This document shows positions 41,930 through 53,336 of a DNA stretch of 64,000 nt, one piece after another. How positions within the stretch are numbered: position 1 is the stretch's first letter; each line of letters begins with the position of its first letter. The position numbers and the translations under genes are program-made. Origin of the DNA: Plantimonas leprariae. Lineage in GTDB: Bacteria; Pseudomonadota; Alphaproteobacteria; Rhizobiales; Rhizobiaceae. Location: NCBI RefSeq assembly GCF_008802405.1, contig NZ_VZDO01000005.1, positions 186,001 through 250,000 on the forward strand. The letters run 5' to 3'. The notes under the pieces were generated by a model. The model was given only the letters and a program-made list of their open reading frames with translations, ran no database searches and was not told where the DNA came from.

Positions 41930-43915
41930 ATGACGAAGTACTATGTAGCGACGACCGGTAGCAGCGGGGGTAACGGCAGCACGTCCTCTCCCTTCCGCAC
42001 GATCGGCGGGGCGATGTCGTCGAACCTCAAGCCCGGCGACGAGGTCGTGGTGAAGGCCGGGACCTACGCCGAAAGCATCAACATCACCAAGGACGGCTCG
42101 GCGGCAGGCGACATCACGCTGCGCTCGGAAGTGCCCGGCGGGGCGTTGATCCGCCCGCCCGCAGGCTCGCACAACGCGATCAGCGTCAACGCCAACTACG
42201 TGACGATCGACGGCTTCGACATCAAGGGCGGCGGCGGCGACGGTATCGAAGCGAACAACGTCCACCACGTCTCCGTTCTCAACAACAAGGTCCACGACGC
42301 CGGCGAGTCGGGCATTCAGTTCAACGGGTCGGACTACATCAAGATCGAAGGAAACGAGACCTACAACAACGCATCGACGGGCTGGTTTTCCGGCATCTCG
42401 GTCTACGAGAACCGGAACATCACCGGAAATACGTCGACCGAGGGCTACCGGACGATCGTGCGCGACAACATCTCGCACGACAACGTCACGAAGTCGGGTG
42501 CGCACACCGACGGCAACGGCATCATCATCGACGATTTCCAGAGCACGCAGGCGAGCGGTCATCCGAACTATACGTTCAAGACCTTGGTCGAGGGCAACCT
42601 CGTCTACGACAACGGCGGCAAGGGCGTCCAGGTTACCTGGAGCGACTCCGTCACGGTGGCGAACAACACCGCATACCACAACAATCAGGATCCGCTGAAC
42701 TCCGGCACATGGCGCGGCGAGCTCAGCAATTCGGCGTCGAGCAACAACACCTGGGTCAACAACATCGCCGTAGCGGACCCGTCGTTGAACAAGAACAACA
42801 CCGCGATCGATAACACCTCGACCGGCGGCTACATCAACAAGAACGTCGTCTGGGCCAACAACCTCACCTACGACGGCACCGCCGGCCACGCCTCGGTCAA
42901 GACCGACGGCGGCAACGCGATGCCGAGCACGGCGAACGGCAACCAGCTCGGCGTCGACCCGAAATTCCTAGGGGCAGCGCACGGCGACTTCCATCTCGGC
43001 TCCGGCTCGGCGGCGATCAATCACGGAACCAGCGAGTACGGCGTCGGTACGGTCGATCTGGACGGCCACACCCGGGTCGTCGGGGTTGTCGATATCGGCG
43101 CCTACGAATCGGGCTCCGGCCAGGCACCGTCGAAGCCGACCACGCCGATATCGACGCCGCCGACCGCGCCGATCAATGGAAACACCGGCACCGAAGGCGA
43201 CGATATCCTGCCGCACACCGGTCAGTCCAACGGCGGCAACGAAACCTTCAAGGGTCTCGGCGGTAACGATGTGCTGAACGGCGGCGCCGGCGCGGATGTG
43301 CTCGACGGCGGTACCGGCATCGATACGGCCAGCTATGCGGGCTCCGGTGCGGTCAACGTCAATCTGGCGACCGGGACCGCATCGGGCGGGCATGCCACCG
43401 GTGACAAGTTCGTCAGCATCGAAAACCTGACCGGCTCCAGCTACGACGACGTGCTGACCGGCCACAGCGGCAGCAACGTTCTCAATGGCGGTGCCGGCGC
43501 GGACACGCTGAACGGCGGCGACGGCGGCGACGTCATCGTGGGCGGTACCGGAAGGGACATCATGACCGGCGGCACCGGCTCGGACAGGTTTGACTTCAAT
43601 GCACACGCGGAAGCCGGGTCAGGCTCGAACCGCGACGTCATCACCGACTTCCAGGCAGGCGTCGATAAGCTCGACTTCTCGGGGATCGATGCGAACGGCT
43701 CGGCGCAGGGCGATGGAACCTTCCATTTCCAAGCGCAGGAGAACGCCCTCTTCGACCACAAGGCCGGAGCGCTCGCCTGGCACTATGACGACAACGCCGG
43801 GTCCGCGAACGATGCTACCATTGTGCAGGGCGACCTCAACGGTGACGGCATCCATGACTTCGAGGTTCAGTTGAAGGGCCTCGTCCACCTGGGGGCAGGC
43901 GATTTCATCCTGTAA
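41930..43915 (+). CDS. RTX-type secreted parallel beta-helix protein
   Basis: This 661-residue protein has no signal peptide. Residues about 1-400 form a right-handed parallel beta-helix of the polysaccharide lyase/epimerase type: YYVATTGSSGGNGSTSSPF, VDGFDIKG-like and repeated NN-turn motifs, ending VDIGAYESG. A Pro/Thr linker leads to RTX calcium repeats (GGNDVLNGGAGADVLDGGTG; GGAGADTLNGGDGGDVIVGG) and a C-terminal domain typical of type I secretion substrates. It probably acts on or binds an extracellular polysaccharide. Catalytic residues cannot be assigned from sequence alone, and no T1SS genes are in the window. Confidence 0.8.
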   Translation: MTKYYVATTGSSGGNGSTSSPFRTIGGAMSSNLKPGDEVVVKAGTYAESINITKDGSAAGDITLRSEVPGGALIRPPAGSHNAISVNANYVTIDGFDIKGGGGDGIEANNVHHVSVLNNKVHDAGESGIQFNGSDYIKIEGNETYNNASTGWFSGISVYENRNITGNTSTEGYRTIVRDNISHDNVTKSGAHTDGNGIIIDDFQSTQASGHPNYTFKTLVEGNLVYDNGGKGVQVTWSDSVTVANNTAYHNNQDPLNSGTWRGELSNSASSNNTWVNNIAVADPSLNKNNTAIDNTSTGGYINKNVVWANNLTYDGTAGHASVKTDGGNAMPSTANGNQLGVDPKFLGAAHGDFHLGSGSAAINHGTSEYGVGTVDLDGHTRVVGVVDIGAYESGSGQAPSKPTTPISTPPTAPINGNTGTEGDDILPHTGQSNGGNETFKGLGGNDVLNGGAGADVLDGGTGIDTASYAGSGAVNVNLATGTASGGHATGDKFVSIENLTGSSYDDVLTGHSGSNVLNGGAGADTLNGGDGGDVIVGGTGRDIMTGGTGSDRFDFNAHAEAGSGSNRDVITDFQAGVDKLDFSGIDANGSAQGDGTFHFQAQENALFDHKAGALAWHYDDNAGSANDATIVQGDLNGDGIHDFEVQLKGLVHLGAGDFIL

Positions 43916-43921
43916 CCATAC

Positions 43922-43953
43922 CCGTTGTGGCGGTCGCCCGATCGCCACAACGG
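43922..43953. terminator. Hairpin terminator after the RTX gene
   Basis: CCGTTGTGGCG (43922-43932) pairs perfectly with CGCCACAACGG (43943-43953), with three more inner pairs possible. It starts 6 bp after the stop. There is no T-tract. Confidence 0.6.
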
Positions 43954-44078
43954 ATCCTGAACCGGTCCGGTCGACGGCGCATTCAGGGTCATGCTCGAAG
44001 ACGGCGCCATACGGGCTCGCGGCCCGATGGCGGCATCGGGAGGCCGGATGGACGGCAGCGTCCGACAATCGGCAGCTT

Positions 44079-45038
44079 CTATTTCGAAGCCGTCAGGAAC
44101 CACTCGTATGTCGACGCCAAGCCTTCCTTCAGGCCGATGCGGGCATGCCATCCCATCGCATCGAGTTTCGACATGTCGACCAGTTTGCGTGGCGTTCCAT
44201 CGGATTTCGAACCATCGAACACGAGTTCGCCCCGGTAGCCCACCACGTCCAGTATGGTGCGAGCAAGATCGGCGATCGTGATCTCCGTGCCTGAGCCGAC
44301 GTTGACGGGGTCTTCGTCGGAATAGGTCTCGATCAGGAAAACGAGCGCGTCGGCGAGATCGTCGACATGCAGGAATTCCCGGAGCGGGGTACCGGAACCC
44401 CATACGGACACCGACGCCGCGCCTTTCACCTTCGCTTCATGCGCCTTCCTGAGAAGCGCCGGCAGCACATGGCTCGTTTCGAGATCGAAATTGTCGCCCG
44501 GACCGTACAGGTTGGTGGGCTGGGCCGAGATGAAGTCGCAGCCGAACTGGCGCCGATAGGCTTGAGCGAGCTTGATGCCGGCGATCTTCGCCACGGCATA
44601 CCACTGGTTCGTCGGCTCCAGCGGGCCGGTCAGCAGGAATTCCTCCCGGATCGGCTGAGGCGCCAGTTTCGGATAGATGCAGGTGGAGCCGAGAAGCAGC
44701 AGCTTCTCGACCCCCGACAACCGCGCCCCATGCACGATGTTGGTCTCGATCACGAGATTGTCGTAGATGAAGTCGGCGGGCTGGGTCACGTTGGCCTGGA
44801 TACCGCCGACCTTGGCCGCCGCCATGATGACGACGTCGGGCTTTTCCGACCTCATCCAGTTCTCGACGTTCTGCTGCCGACGCAGATCGAGCTCGTCCTT
44901 TCCGACCGTCAACAGCTCGACGCTCTCCCGTTCGAGCCTCCTGACGAGCGCCGCCCCGACCAAGCCGCGATGCCCCGCGACCCACACCCGCTTGCCCGAA
45001 AGATCGTACGTCGGTTTCGCCGTGTCCCCGTCGATCAT
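44079..45038 (-). CDS. fcl: GDP-L-fucose synthase
   Basis: This 319-residue extended short-chain dehydrogenase has the NADP motif VAGHRGLVGAALVRRL and the catalytic S-Y-K set (LLLGSTCIYPK; WYAVAKIAG). GTPLREFLHVDDLADA is typical of Fcl, which makes GDP-L-fucose from GDP-4-keto-6-deoxymannose. No gmd to supply its substrate is in the window. ATG 45038 is chosen; the open frame upstream is unrelated sequence. It is the last gene of the (-) polysaccharide operon. Confidence 0.93.
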   Translation of the reverse strand: MIDGDTAKPTYDLSGKRVWVAGHRGLVGAALVRRLERESVELLTVGKDELDLRRQQNVENWMRSEKPDVVIMAAAKVGGIQANVTQPADFIYDNLVIETNIVHGARLSGVEKLLLLGSTCIYPKLAPQPIREEFLLTGPLEPTNQWYAVAKIAGIKLAQAYRRQFGCDFISAQPTNLYGPGDNFDLETSHVLPALLRKAHEAKVKGAASVSVWGSGTPLREFLHVDDLADALVFLIETYSDEDPVNVGSGTEITIADLARTILDVVGYRGELVFDGSKSDGTPRKLVDMSKLDAMGWHARIGLKEGLASTYEWFLTASK

Positions 45039-45052
45039 GTTCGCTCCCGATC

Positions 45053-46543
45053 TCACCGCGACCGCCACGCGGCGAGCGGCCGCAGACGGACGTCTCCATA
45101 CGGGAGCGTCTGGAGGAAGACCCGGACGCCCGCCAGTTCCCGCTTGAGGGGATGATCGATCACGAACACGGCCGCCAGCCAGCCCAACGCGCCGCCGGCG
45201 ATGACCGCCAGCGTCTGGAACCAGCCAAGGTCGAAACCTGTCGGAGAGGCGGCGACGATCGCGAGCGGAGCCAGCGCCGTGCCCAGCGCGAGACAAGCGC
45301 TCTGCCGGGCGACGGCGGCCAGATCCCCCCATCCCACGCCGATCGCGGCGCGGACGAAGGCGTAGGCGATCGCCGTCTGGAGCGGCGCGATGACGAGGAG
45401 GCTGGCGGCCACGGCTTCGAGCCCGAAGTAGAAGGCGGCGGCGAAGGCGATCACGAACGATAGCGGCAGGCTGATCAGGCTCGACAGGACGGCGCTGCGG
45501 ATGCGCCCGGTCGAAACCAGCACCGGCAAGGTCAGAACCGCCGGCGCGAGAGCCATGTTACCGATCGCCATCAAGCGAACCAGAGGTGGAACCGCGCCCC
45601 ATTGCGATCCCAGCAGGACGTGGACGACGGGGTCGGCGAGCAGCGCGAGCATGATCAGCGCCGGCCACTGCACGGCCGCTATGAGGCCGAGGCCGTGCAG
45701 ATAGCCTTCCTTCACGGAGCCGCCGGCGCGTCGATGCGCGGCGAGCGCGGGAAGCACGACGGGATGCAAAGCCGATACGACGGCGCGATCCGGCAACTGG
45801 CAGACGGTGACGGCCCGCGAATAGATGGCGACGGCGTCGAAGCCGAGGAGCTTGCCGAAAGCCAGGCGGGGGAGGAAGTCGTACGCCATGTTCGAGACGG
45901 TGATCAGCGAGGAAGCGGCACCGAAGGACAGCAACTGTCGGATGCAGGCGAAGGAGGGCCGGAAGATCCAGAAGACCGGCCGCGCGACGAGCGCCAGCGC
46001 GCTCAAGGCGAAGCTGGCGGTGACGAAGCCCCAGACGTAGCTCACCGGTCCGAAACCCCTGAAGCCGAGCGTGATCGTGACGACGAGCCCCGCGAGCCCG
46101 GACGCGATATTGATGCCGGCGATGGCCTTGAACGCCATGTCCCGCTGCAGGAGCCCCATGATCGGCCCGCTGATCGGAAGGCCGAGGAACCCGAATGCCG
46201 AGACGACGAGCAGCGTCTCCAGTTCCGGCGTGCCATAGAAGGCCGCGACGAAATTCGAGGTCAGGCACACCGCCGCGCCCAGCGCCATGGACAGGATCAG
46301 GATGATCGTGAACGCGGATCGCACCATCTCGCGAGTGAGATCCTTCTCCTGGACGATGTAGATCGTAACGCCGAAGGTGCGAAAGTTGTCGATCAGCAGG
46401 ATCAAGGCGTTGGCTGTCAGATACAGGCCGGTTTCCGCCGGCGTCAGAAGCCGTGACATCGTCGCCGTCGTCGCGATCAGGAGGATCTGCGACAGGTATC
46501 TGTCGACCATCGAGAAGGCGATCGATTTGCGGATGGCGCTCAT
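45053..46543 (-). CDS. Wzx-like polysaccharide flippase
   Basis: This 496-residue protein has about 12-14 membrane helices and belongs to the polysaccharide-specific MOP transporters. Features are MVDRYLSQILLIATTATMSR at the N-terminus and FGFLGLPISGPIMGLLQRDM, typical of lipopolysaccharide/exopolysaccharide flippases such as WzxC. It would move lipid-linked repeat units across the inner membrane. It overlaps the upstream glycosyltransferase by ATGA. Confidence 0.88.
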   Translation of the reverse strand: MSAIRKSIAFSMVDRYLSQILLIATTATMSRLLTPAETGLYLTANALILLIDNFRTFGVTIYIVQEKDLTREMVRSAFTIILILSMALGAAVCLTSNFVAAFYGTPELETLLVVSAFGFLGLPISGPIMGLLQRDMAFKAIAGINIASGLAGLVVTITLGFRGFGPVSYVWGFVTASFALSALALVARPVFWIFRPSFACIRQLLSFGAASSLITVSNMAYDFLPRLAFGKLLGFDAVAIYSRAVTVCQLPDRAVVSALHPVVLPALAAHRRAGGSVKEGYLHGLGLIAAVQWPALIMLALLADPVVHVLLGSQWGAVPPLVRLMAIGNMALAPAVLTLPVLVSTGRIRSAVLSSLISLPLSFVIAFAAAFYFGLEAVAASLLVIAPLQTAIAYAFVRAAIGVGWGDLAAVARQSACLALGTALAPLAIVAASPTGFDLGWFQTLAVIAGGALGWLAAVFVIDHPLKRELAGVRVFLQTLPYGDVRLRPLAAWRSR

Positions 46544-48464
46544 CGAGACATGTCCGTGGGCGACGGCAGCCATCGGATCGCGCCGCGAGACGATTTCGGC
46601 CCGCGGCGTCGGCCGGAAAGCCGATATGAGCCGAAGGGCCGGCGGAGGGCGGCCAGCGCATGGCGGACGCGTTGCAGCCGGCCCTTGAGCAGCGCGCGCG
46701 CCATGCCGCGTGTCAGATGCCGGAAATAGCGAAATTCCGGCATCGGCGGCACGTTCGGTCGAAAAGCGCTTAGCCGAAGAACCAGCATCAGCCGGTCGAC
46801 GCCGGCATAGAGATCGGTTCGGCTCGGCATCGTCGCCTGGATCTTCGCTCCACGCGGCGCATTCGCCCGCACGGACGTGTCGGCGGGAAACTCGCGAAGC
46901 CGCGCCGCGAGGCCGGGACGACCGCAGCTTTCGAGGACCTCGGCCAACCATGCGAACCACCGGCCGTCGCTGCGGCTCGGCATCCGATGAACGCTTTTCC
47001 GGTGTCCGGAGGATCGGCCGTCCGCGAAGGAGCGGTGCTCGCCCCCGGTCAGCCAATCGATCGCCGAATGCACCCGGGCGAGTTCCGGATGCGAGAGGCC
47101 CGGGTAGAATTTCCGCATCCCGCGGGCCTGCCCGAACCGGCCGTCGCACAGAAGGGCGATGAGGTAATACGCCCATTCGACCGGGTCCGGATCGCTCGCG
47201 CCGTAATCGACGGTGGTCACTTCGATCAGGCCGGCAAGACGTTCGCGGGCCTCGTCCGGTCGCCCGGACTGCAGGGCGCAGAGCGCCAGGCGAAACCTCG
47301 CCTCGGGCAGATACGACACGTAGTCGAGGCATCGCGCGTAGCATCGTCGCGCGTCTTCCACCCGTCCTTGCGACAGGAAGGAATCGCCCTGCGCCAGCAA
47401 GGCGCGGTCGTGCGTCGAGCCGACGACGTGGACGCTGTCGCGCTGCGACGCGCGGTCGACCTTGACCAGATCCGCGAAAGGCCCTGGCTGGATGATCTTC
47501 TCGTCGGCGCCGAGATCCTGGTTCAGCATGAACCACTGGTAGATCTGCGGCCGGTGCCGCAGCGTATGACGGGAATGCACCAGGGCATGGCCCCCTTGCG
47601 TGATGCGCCGCATCTCGTCGGGATGGGCGAAGAGATGCTCCAGCCGTTCGACGACGTCGCGGCGGTCGGCGAAGACGCAGTTCTCCCCGTCCACGAAGCC
47701 GGCCGCCGCGAGCGCCGCCGTGCCTTCGGTGATCAGGCAGGCGTTCGCGGCCGGAATCTCGAGATGCTTGCGCACGAGTTCCCGGCCTTCCGTCCCGCAT
47801 GTCGGAACGACGAGGCTCGCATTGAGAACGCGCGCATAGGCCTCTCCGGTCAGCGAGAGGGAGGCCAAGGTGCTCTCATAGGCGAACTGCGGCGAGACCA
47901 GGCAGGGATAGCGCTCCCGAAGCGAGGGAAAGACCTGCTGCCGCCAGGGATAGAGGCCGTGAACCTGGCCGGTGAGGGTGACGGGGATGGTCTTGTGCTG
48001 CCCGTAATCGCGATACAGCTCGGGATCGACGCAGTTGGGCCAGACGAACAGGCTTTCGCCGAGCTGCGGCGTGTATGCCGGCATCATGGTGCCGATCGAG
48101 AAGAAGGTCTCGATCCCCCAGTGCTCCATGTCCGACAGAAAGCCGGCCCGCCTGTCGCACCATGGGTCCGCGTTGTGCAGGCCGAGCTTGGGCACGCCCG
48201 GCCGCGCGTTCGTATTGGCGATCCTCGTCCGCTTCGACCCATGCGAGCGATAGCCGCTTTCGAACAGCGTCAGGTCCGGCTCGTGCTTGTCGCATATCTC
48301 GGCATAGTCGCTGTCGTGGTTCACCACGACCACGTCGAAATGCGTGGCGAGGCACCTGACGTGCTGCTGCATATGAAGCAGCAGGTACCCGGCGGCCGCC
48401 GCGTTGGGCTGGTGATCCCACTGGAAGAACACCAGCTTCGGCCTGCGGGGCGTGGCGCATGCGC

Positions 48465-48468
<4 letters not shown>
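46540..48468 (-). CDS. Glycosyltransferase with TPR-like C-terminal region
   Basis: This 642-residue protein has an N-terminal GT-B-like region (about 1-350). It includes [17 protein letters not shown], a CgeB-like segment [20 protein letters not shown] and [19 protein letters not shown]. Residues about 380-460 contain TPR-like helices ([38 protein letters not shown]). A basic C-terminal tail follows. It overlaps the decarboxylase gene upstream and the flippase downstream by 4 bp each. Acceptor and donor sugars cannot be told. Confidence 0.75.
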
Positions 48469-49523
<1,055 letters not shown>

Positions 49524-49563
49524 GCCCGTGTTCCTTCTCGCTTCGCGTCGGCGGATGTGGAGG

Positions 49564-51090
49564 TCAGTAGGCGCTGTCCCGCCTGAAGACGGCCGGGATC
49601 GTCTGCAGCAGGATGTGCAGGTCGAGGGAAAGGGACCGGTTGTCGATGTAGAAATCGTCCAACTGGCACTGCAGGTCGAGATCGGCGCTGCTTCGCTCGG
49701 ATATCTGCCAGAGGCCGGTGAGGCCGGGCGTCACCGAGCGGCGCTTCTTCCGGAACTCGCCGCTCATCGCCGAGAGATGGTATCCGGGAAAGGGCCGCGG
49801 CCCGACGATCGCCATCTGTCCGGCGAGCACGTTGAGCAGCTGCGGAAGTTCGTCGAGGCTGGTCGAACGGAGGAGATGCCCGATCACCGGCAGGATCCTC
49901 GGATCCTTCCGCAGCTTGAAGTGCTTCGACCACTCGGCCGCCATGGCCGGGTCGGCGCGCAGCACGGAGTCCAGCCGCCGTTCGGCGTCCTTGTACATCG
50001 TCCTGAGCTTGAGCACGTGCACCGGCTTGCCCGACAGTCCCTCGCGCGCCTGCCGAAAGAAGATCGGGCCGCCGTCGATGGCGTAGATCGCCGCTCCGGC
50101 GGCCATGACGAGCGGCGCTGTCAGGAGCGCGGCCGGAACGGCGATCGCGAGATCCATCAGCCTGCGGGGCCATTCCAGCCCGGGCCGCCTGTTCCCGAAG
50201 GCGACGCGGATACCGATCTGGCCGTTCAGGTCCGCCGGTCGCAAGCCGGCGATCCGCAGCTTCGGCGTGTCGGCCAGCAGGACGATCTCGGAAAACCGCG
50301 AGCGCGCCGCCGTCAGTTCATCGAGCACCGATGCGGTATCTCCGGTGATCAACGCGATGCGTGCGGCAGCGTCGCGTCCCCTGCGGCGGCTCTCGGATGA
50401 CAAGGACTCCGGCCGGATGCCGTACTGCCAGCACTGGGTGAAGTGTGCCGTCAGAATGGGAGCCCGATTGGGCCCGGCGATGATGACGGCCCGTTCGCCC
50501 CAGACGCCGAGCATCCGGCACAGTCGCCGCGCCAGGTGACAGGTCGCCGGCTGGATGGCGAGACCGAGGCCGAGGAAGCCGACGATCGGAAATGCCAGCG
50601 GCCAGCCGCCCGGCACCAGGATCGCTCCGATGCCGGCGAGTCCGGCGACCTTCAGGGTACCTATCGTCCGGCGGCGGAGATGCTCCTGACCGTAGAAGCG
50701 GTATCCCGGATAGAGTGCCTCCGAAGCGAAGACGATGATGGACGCCGCTCCGAGGAGAAGAAGTATGCGGTCGAGCTCGATGCCCTGCGGCTCCTCCGGC
50801 AGGAACGGCAGCAGGACGAAATAGGCCGCGAAGTAGGCGCCGACGTCTCCGGCGATCAGCAGCAACTGCGTCGCCAGCCGCGGCAGCCTGTCGATCAACA
50901 AGGTCGGCAGGCGCTCCCATTCCCGCATCGAGAGACCGGCATCCGCGGCGGAGTTCGTTTTCGAGCCTTCGGGGACCGCGCTCGGAAGGACATCCGACGC
51001 GGTCCTCAACGACGCGTTTTCCAGCGCGTCCGCCGACGATCGCGCGGTTTCGGCGCACGAAGTGAACAGGGATGCGGCGACCTCACTCAT
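49564..51090 (-). CDS. Polyprenyl glycosylphosphotransferase (WcaJ/ExoY family)
   Basis: This 508-residue protein has four to five N-terminal membrane helices, a soluble middle region and a C-terminal sugar-phosphate transferase domain. Family motifs are [48 protein letters not shown] and [11 protein letters not shown]. It attaches the first sugar phosphate to undecaprenyl phosphate and so starts each repeat unit. It overlaps the WecG-type gene by 8 bp. Confidence 0.93.
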   Translation of the reverse strand: MSEVAASLFTSCAETARSSADALENASLRTASDVLPSAVPEGSKTNSAADAGLSMREWERLPTLLIDRLPRLATQLLLIAGDVGAYFAAYFVLLPFLPEEPQGIELDRILLLLGAASIIVFASEALYPGYRFYGQEHLRRRTIGTLKVAGLAGIGAILVPGGWPLAFPIVGFLGLGLAIQPATCHLARRLCRMLGVWGERAVIIAGPNRAPILTAHFTQCWQYGIRPESLSSESRRRGRDAAARIALITGDTASVLDELTAARSRFSEIVLLADTPKLRIAGLRPADLNGQIGIRVAFGNRRPGLEWPRRLMDLAIAVPAALLTAPLVMAAGAAIYAIDGGPIFFRQAREGLSGKPVHVLKLRTMYKDAERRLDSVLRADPAMAAEWSKHFKLRKDPRILPVIGHLLRSTSLDELPQLLNVLAGQMAIVGPRPFPGYHLSAMSGEFRKKRRSVTPGLTGLWQISERSSADLDLQCQLDDFYIDNRSLSLDLHILLQTIPAVFRRDSAY

Positions 51091-52015
51091 CGCCGGCCTC
51101 CGTCGCGAGGCGATCGATCGGAGCTTCCGCGCCCGGCGGACGGGATTGGGCGGCCGCTCCGAGGCCGCGCGCGCGCCCGCTCGAGGCGTCGTGAGCCTCT
51201 TCGAGGGGGACGCGGCGAAGCTTCAGCCCCTGCAGCGCGGCCAGGACGAGGAAGGTGGGAACGACCACGGCGTAGCGCTTCCAGAGCCGCCGGGGTTCGG
51301 ACAGCAGGCGGAACGCCCATTCGAAGCCGCTGCCGCGAACGATCTTCGGCGCCTGACGCTTGACCCCCGCGTGGAAATCGAAGGCCGCGCCGACGCCGAT
51401 CAGCATCGAAGCATCCAGGCGATGGCGCATGTGCGCCATCCAGAGTTCCTGCTTGGGGCTCCCGAGCCCTACCCAGACGATGTCGGCCCCCGACCGATTT
51501 ATCTGCTCGGCGACGTCGGCCGCCTCCAGGGCGCGGAGGTCGCCGAACGGCGGCGCATAGGCACCGGCGATCCGGGCGGCCGGGAACCGTTCGAGCAGCC
51601 TGGCCTGCAGCAGTTCGAGGGTCCGGGGCGTCGCGCCGTAGAGGAAGTGGCGCACGGCCGTCGCTTCGCCAGCCGCGAAGACCGCGAGCATGAGATCCGG
51701 CCCGTAGACCCGGCCGCACTCGCCGTGCCCGGCCATCTTCAGCGCCCAGACGAGCGGCATGCCGTCCGGGGTCACCAGGAACGCCCGATTATGGATGGAT
51801 CGCAGTTCCGGATCCGTCTGGCATCGGACGACGCCGTGGGCGTCCCGCACGCAGACATAGCCTCTCCGGCCCTGCGCGACGGCCGCTCCGATGAGGGCGG
51901 TCGCGCTTGCGAGATTCACGGCGGACACGCGAACCCCTAGGAGGTTCACCCATGCCGGATGCCGCTTCAGTACGGAGCCGAGCGCTCCTCCGCGATGTCC
52001 CGATGATTGCCCCAT
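51083..52015 (-). CDS. WecG/TagA/CpsF-family glycosyltransferase
   Basis: This 310-residue GT26 enzyme has VTPDGMPLVWALKMAG, GPDLMLAVFAAGEA and WVGLGSPKQELWMAHM, all characteristic. GT26 enzymes add the second sugar to lipid-linked intermediates. The C-terminal 70 residues hold a membrane-associating hydrophobic stretch (YAVVVPTFLVLAALQG) and a variable tail. It is the first gene of the (-) operon down to fcl. Confidence 0.9.
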   Translation of the reverse strand: MGQSSGHRGGALGSVLKRHPAWVNLLGVRVSAVNLASATALIGAAVAQGRRGYVCVRDAHGVVRCQTDPELRSIHNRAFLVTPDGMPLVWALKMAGHGECGRVYGPDLMLAVFAAGEATAVRHFLYGATPRTLELLQARLLERFPAARIAGAYAPPFGDLRALEAADVAEQINRSGADIVWVGLGSPKQELWMAHMRHRLDASMLIGVGAAFDFHAGVKRQAPKIVRGSGFEWAFRLLSEPRRLWKRYAVVVPTFLVLAALQGLKLRRVPLEEAHDASSGRARGLGAAAQSRPPGAEAPIDRLATEAGDE

Positions 52016-52231
52016 GACCGGTGCCCCCGAAAGCGTCCGGTTCGCGAACCGCCAACGTCCCCGGCACTATAACTTCGAGGTTCGAGTGCCCCCACCCATC
52101 CTTCCGGGTACGGGCTTAGGCAAATCGGTATCCCTTTGATCCCGTTTCATACGGAGCGCTGCGCTCGACTGCCTTTCGTCGGACAAACCTACCTCGAAAG
52201 CCTGATTTGACGCTCCTCGACTTCCCGAAAG

Positions 52232-53155
52232 ATGCTCGCTCCATCTTTGGCGGCGGATACGGGAGCGGGGACGTTGCTGACCAATACACCTGCATCGGGA
52301 TCGGCACTCGAAACTGCCGGCGGATCGCACCGGCGGCCCGAGCCGTTGCGACGCGCGCTGCTTACAGACGGCTATGCGATCGTCCGGGACGTGCTGACCC
52401 AGGAACAGGTTCAACGCCTGCGGTGCCTGGCGAAGAAGCACCTGAGTACGAAGGGCTGGTACATCTACGGCGGGAAAATGCAGGTTCAGGCCATGCACGC
52501 CGTTCCCGGAATCGCGGAGATCGTCATCGCGGAACCGATCCTGCGCATCATGAAGCAGGCCGCATCCCCGCTGCACGTCCTCTTGACCGGCGAATGCGAT
52601 GTGATGATGAACACCACGTCGAACTGGCACAAGGACACGGATCATCTGCATTCGTTCCTGGGGGAGGAAGTCTTCACGGACGAGGACTTCCACGTGTACA
52701 AGATCGCGCTCTATCTCCAGGATCAGGACGAGACGAGCCCGGGCACTCTGAAAGTCAGGCCCGGATCGCATAAGGAAGCGAACGGTTCGCACCTGCCGGT
52801 CAGGAATACGGCCGTCCGGGCGGGCGATGCGATCGTGTTCGACATCCGCATCGATCATCTGGGGCAGCTGCCGACGCGAACCGAGAGGATCCTGCGCAGG
52901 GTCTTCGACGAGCTCCCGCAACGGCTGCAGATCGATCCGCAGAAGGCTTTCACCAAATCGCGGTCGATGCTGCGGCTGTTGCACGTCGGGCAGAAAGACC
53001 GAATGGCGATCTTCATGACCTTCGGTTCGTCGGAGGAGTGGACACGCGTCTACGCCGGTGCCGCCCGCCGTCACAGCGGGTCGGATTACGGCGACGTCGC
53101 CACTGACCTGCTGGCTCGCATGAGCAGGAACGACGTCTCGCTGGTGCGGCACTAG
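52232..53155 (+). CDS. Phytanoyl-CoA-dioxygenase-like Fe(II)/2-oxoglutarate enzyme
   Basis: This 307-residue protein shows the iron-binding facial triad H133-x-D135 (NWHKDTDH) and H209 (FDIRIDHLG), with R216 or R219 positioned for 2-oxoglutarate. LKVRPGSHKEANG is the usual PhyH-family segment. Members hydroxylate varied small molecules. Position between the WecG-type gene and ugd suggests a sugar or lipid-linked substrate of the polysaccharide pathway; this is inference. No clear ribosome site precedes ATG 52232. Confidence 0.78.
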   Translation: MLAPSLAADTGAGTLLTNTPASGSALETAGGSHRRPEPLRRALLTDGYAIVRDVLTQEQVQRLRCLAKKHLSTKGWYIYGGKMQVQAMHAVPGIAEIVIAEPILRIMKQAASPLHVLLTGECDVMMNTTSNWHKDTDHLHSFLGEEVFTDEDFHVYKIALYLQDQDETSPGTLKVRPGSHKEANGSHLPVRNTAVRAGDAIVFDIRIDHLGQLPTRTERILRRVFDELPQRLQIDPQKAFTKSRSMLRLLHVGQKDRMAIFMTFGSSEEWTRVYAGAARRHSGSDYGDVATDLLARMSRNDVSLVRH

Positions 53156-53336
53156 GGGACGCGGCCCGGAAGCGCGGCGTCAGCCTCACCCGACAGGCTC
53201 GGACCTCTCGCAGAACACGGGCGCCGGAACGCGCCGCCATAATCGCACACCGGCGCAGGCATGGTGGAGTTCCGCCGTGCGAACGCCGCATCGAAACGAT
53301 GCCGACGACATCGGCGAGGAAGGGGAGAGCAAGTCG

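Noticed and set aside
43255-43593. Tandem DNA repeat or CRISPR-like array
   Set aside because: The periodicity reflects glycine-aspartate RTX nonapeptides in a coding frame, not a DNA repeat array.
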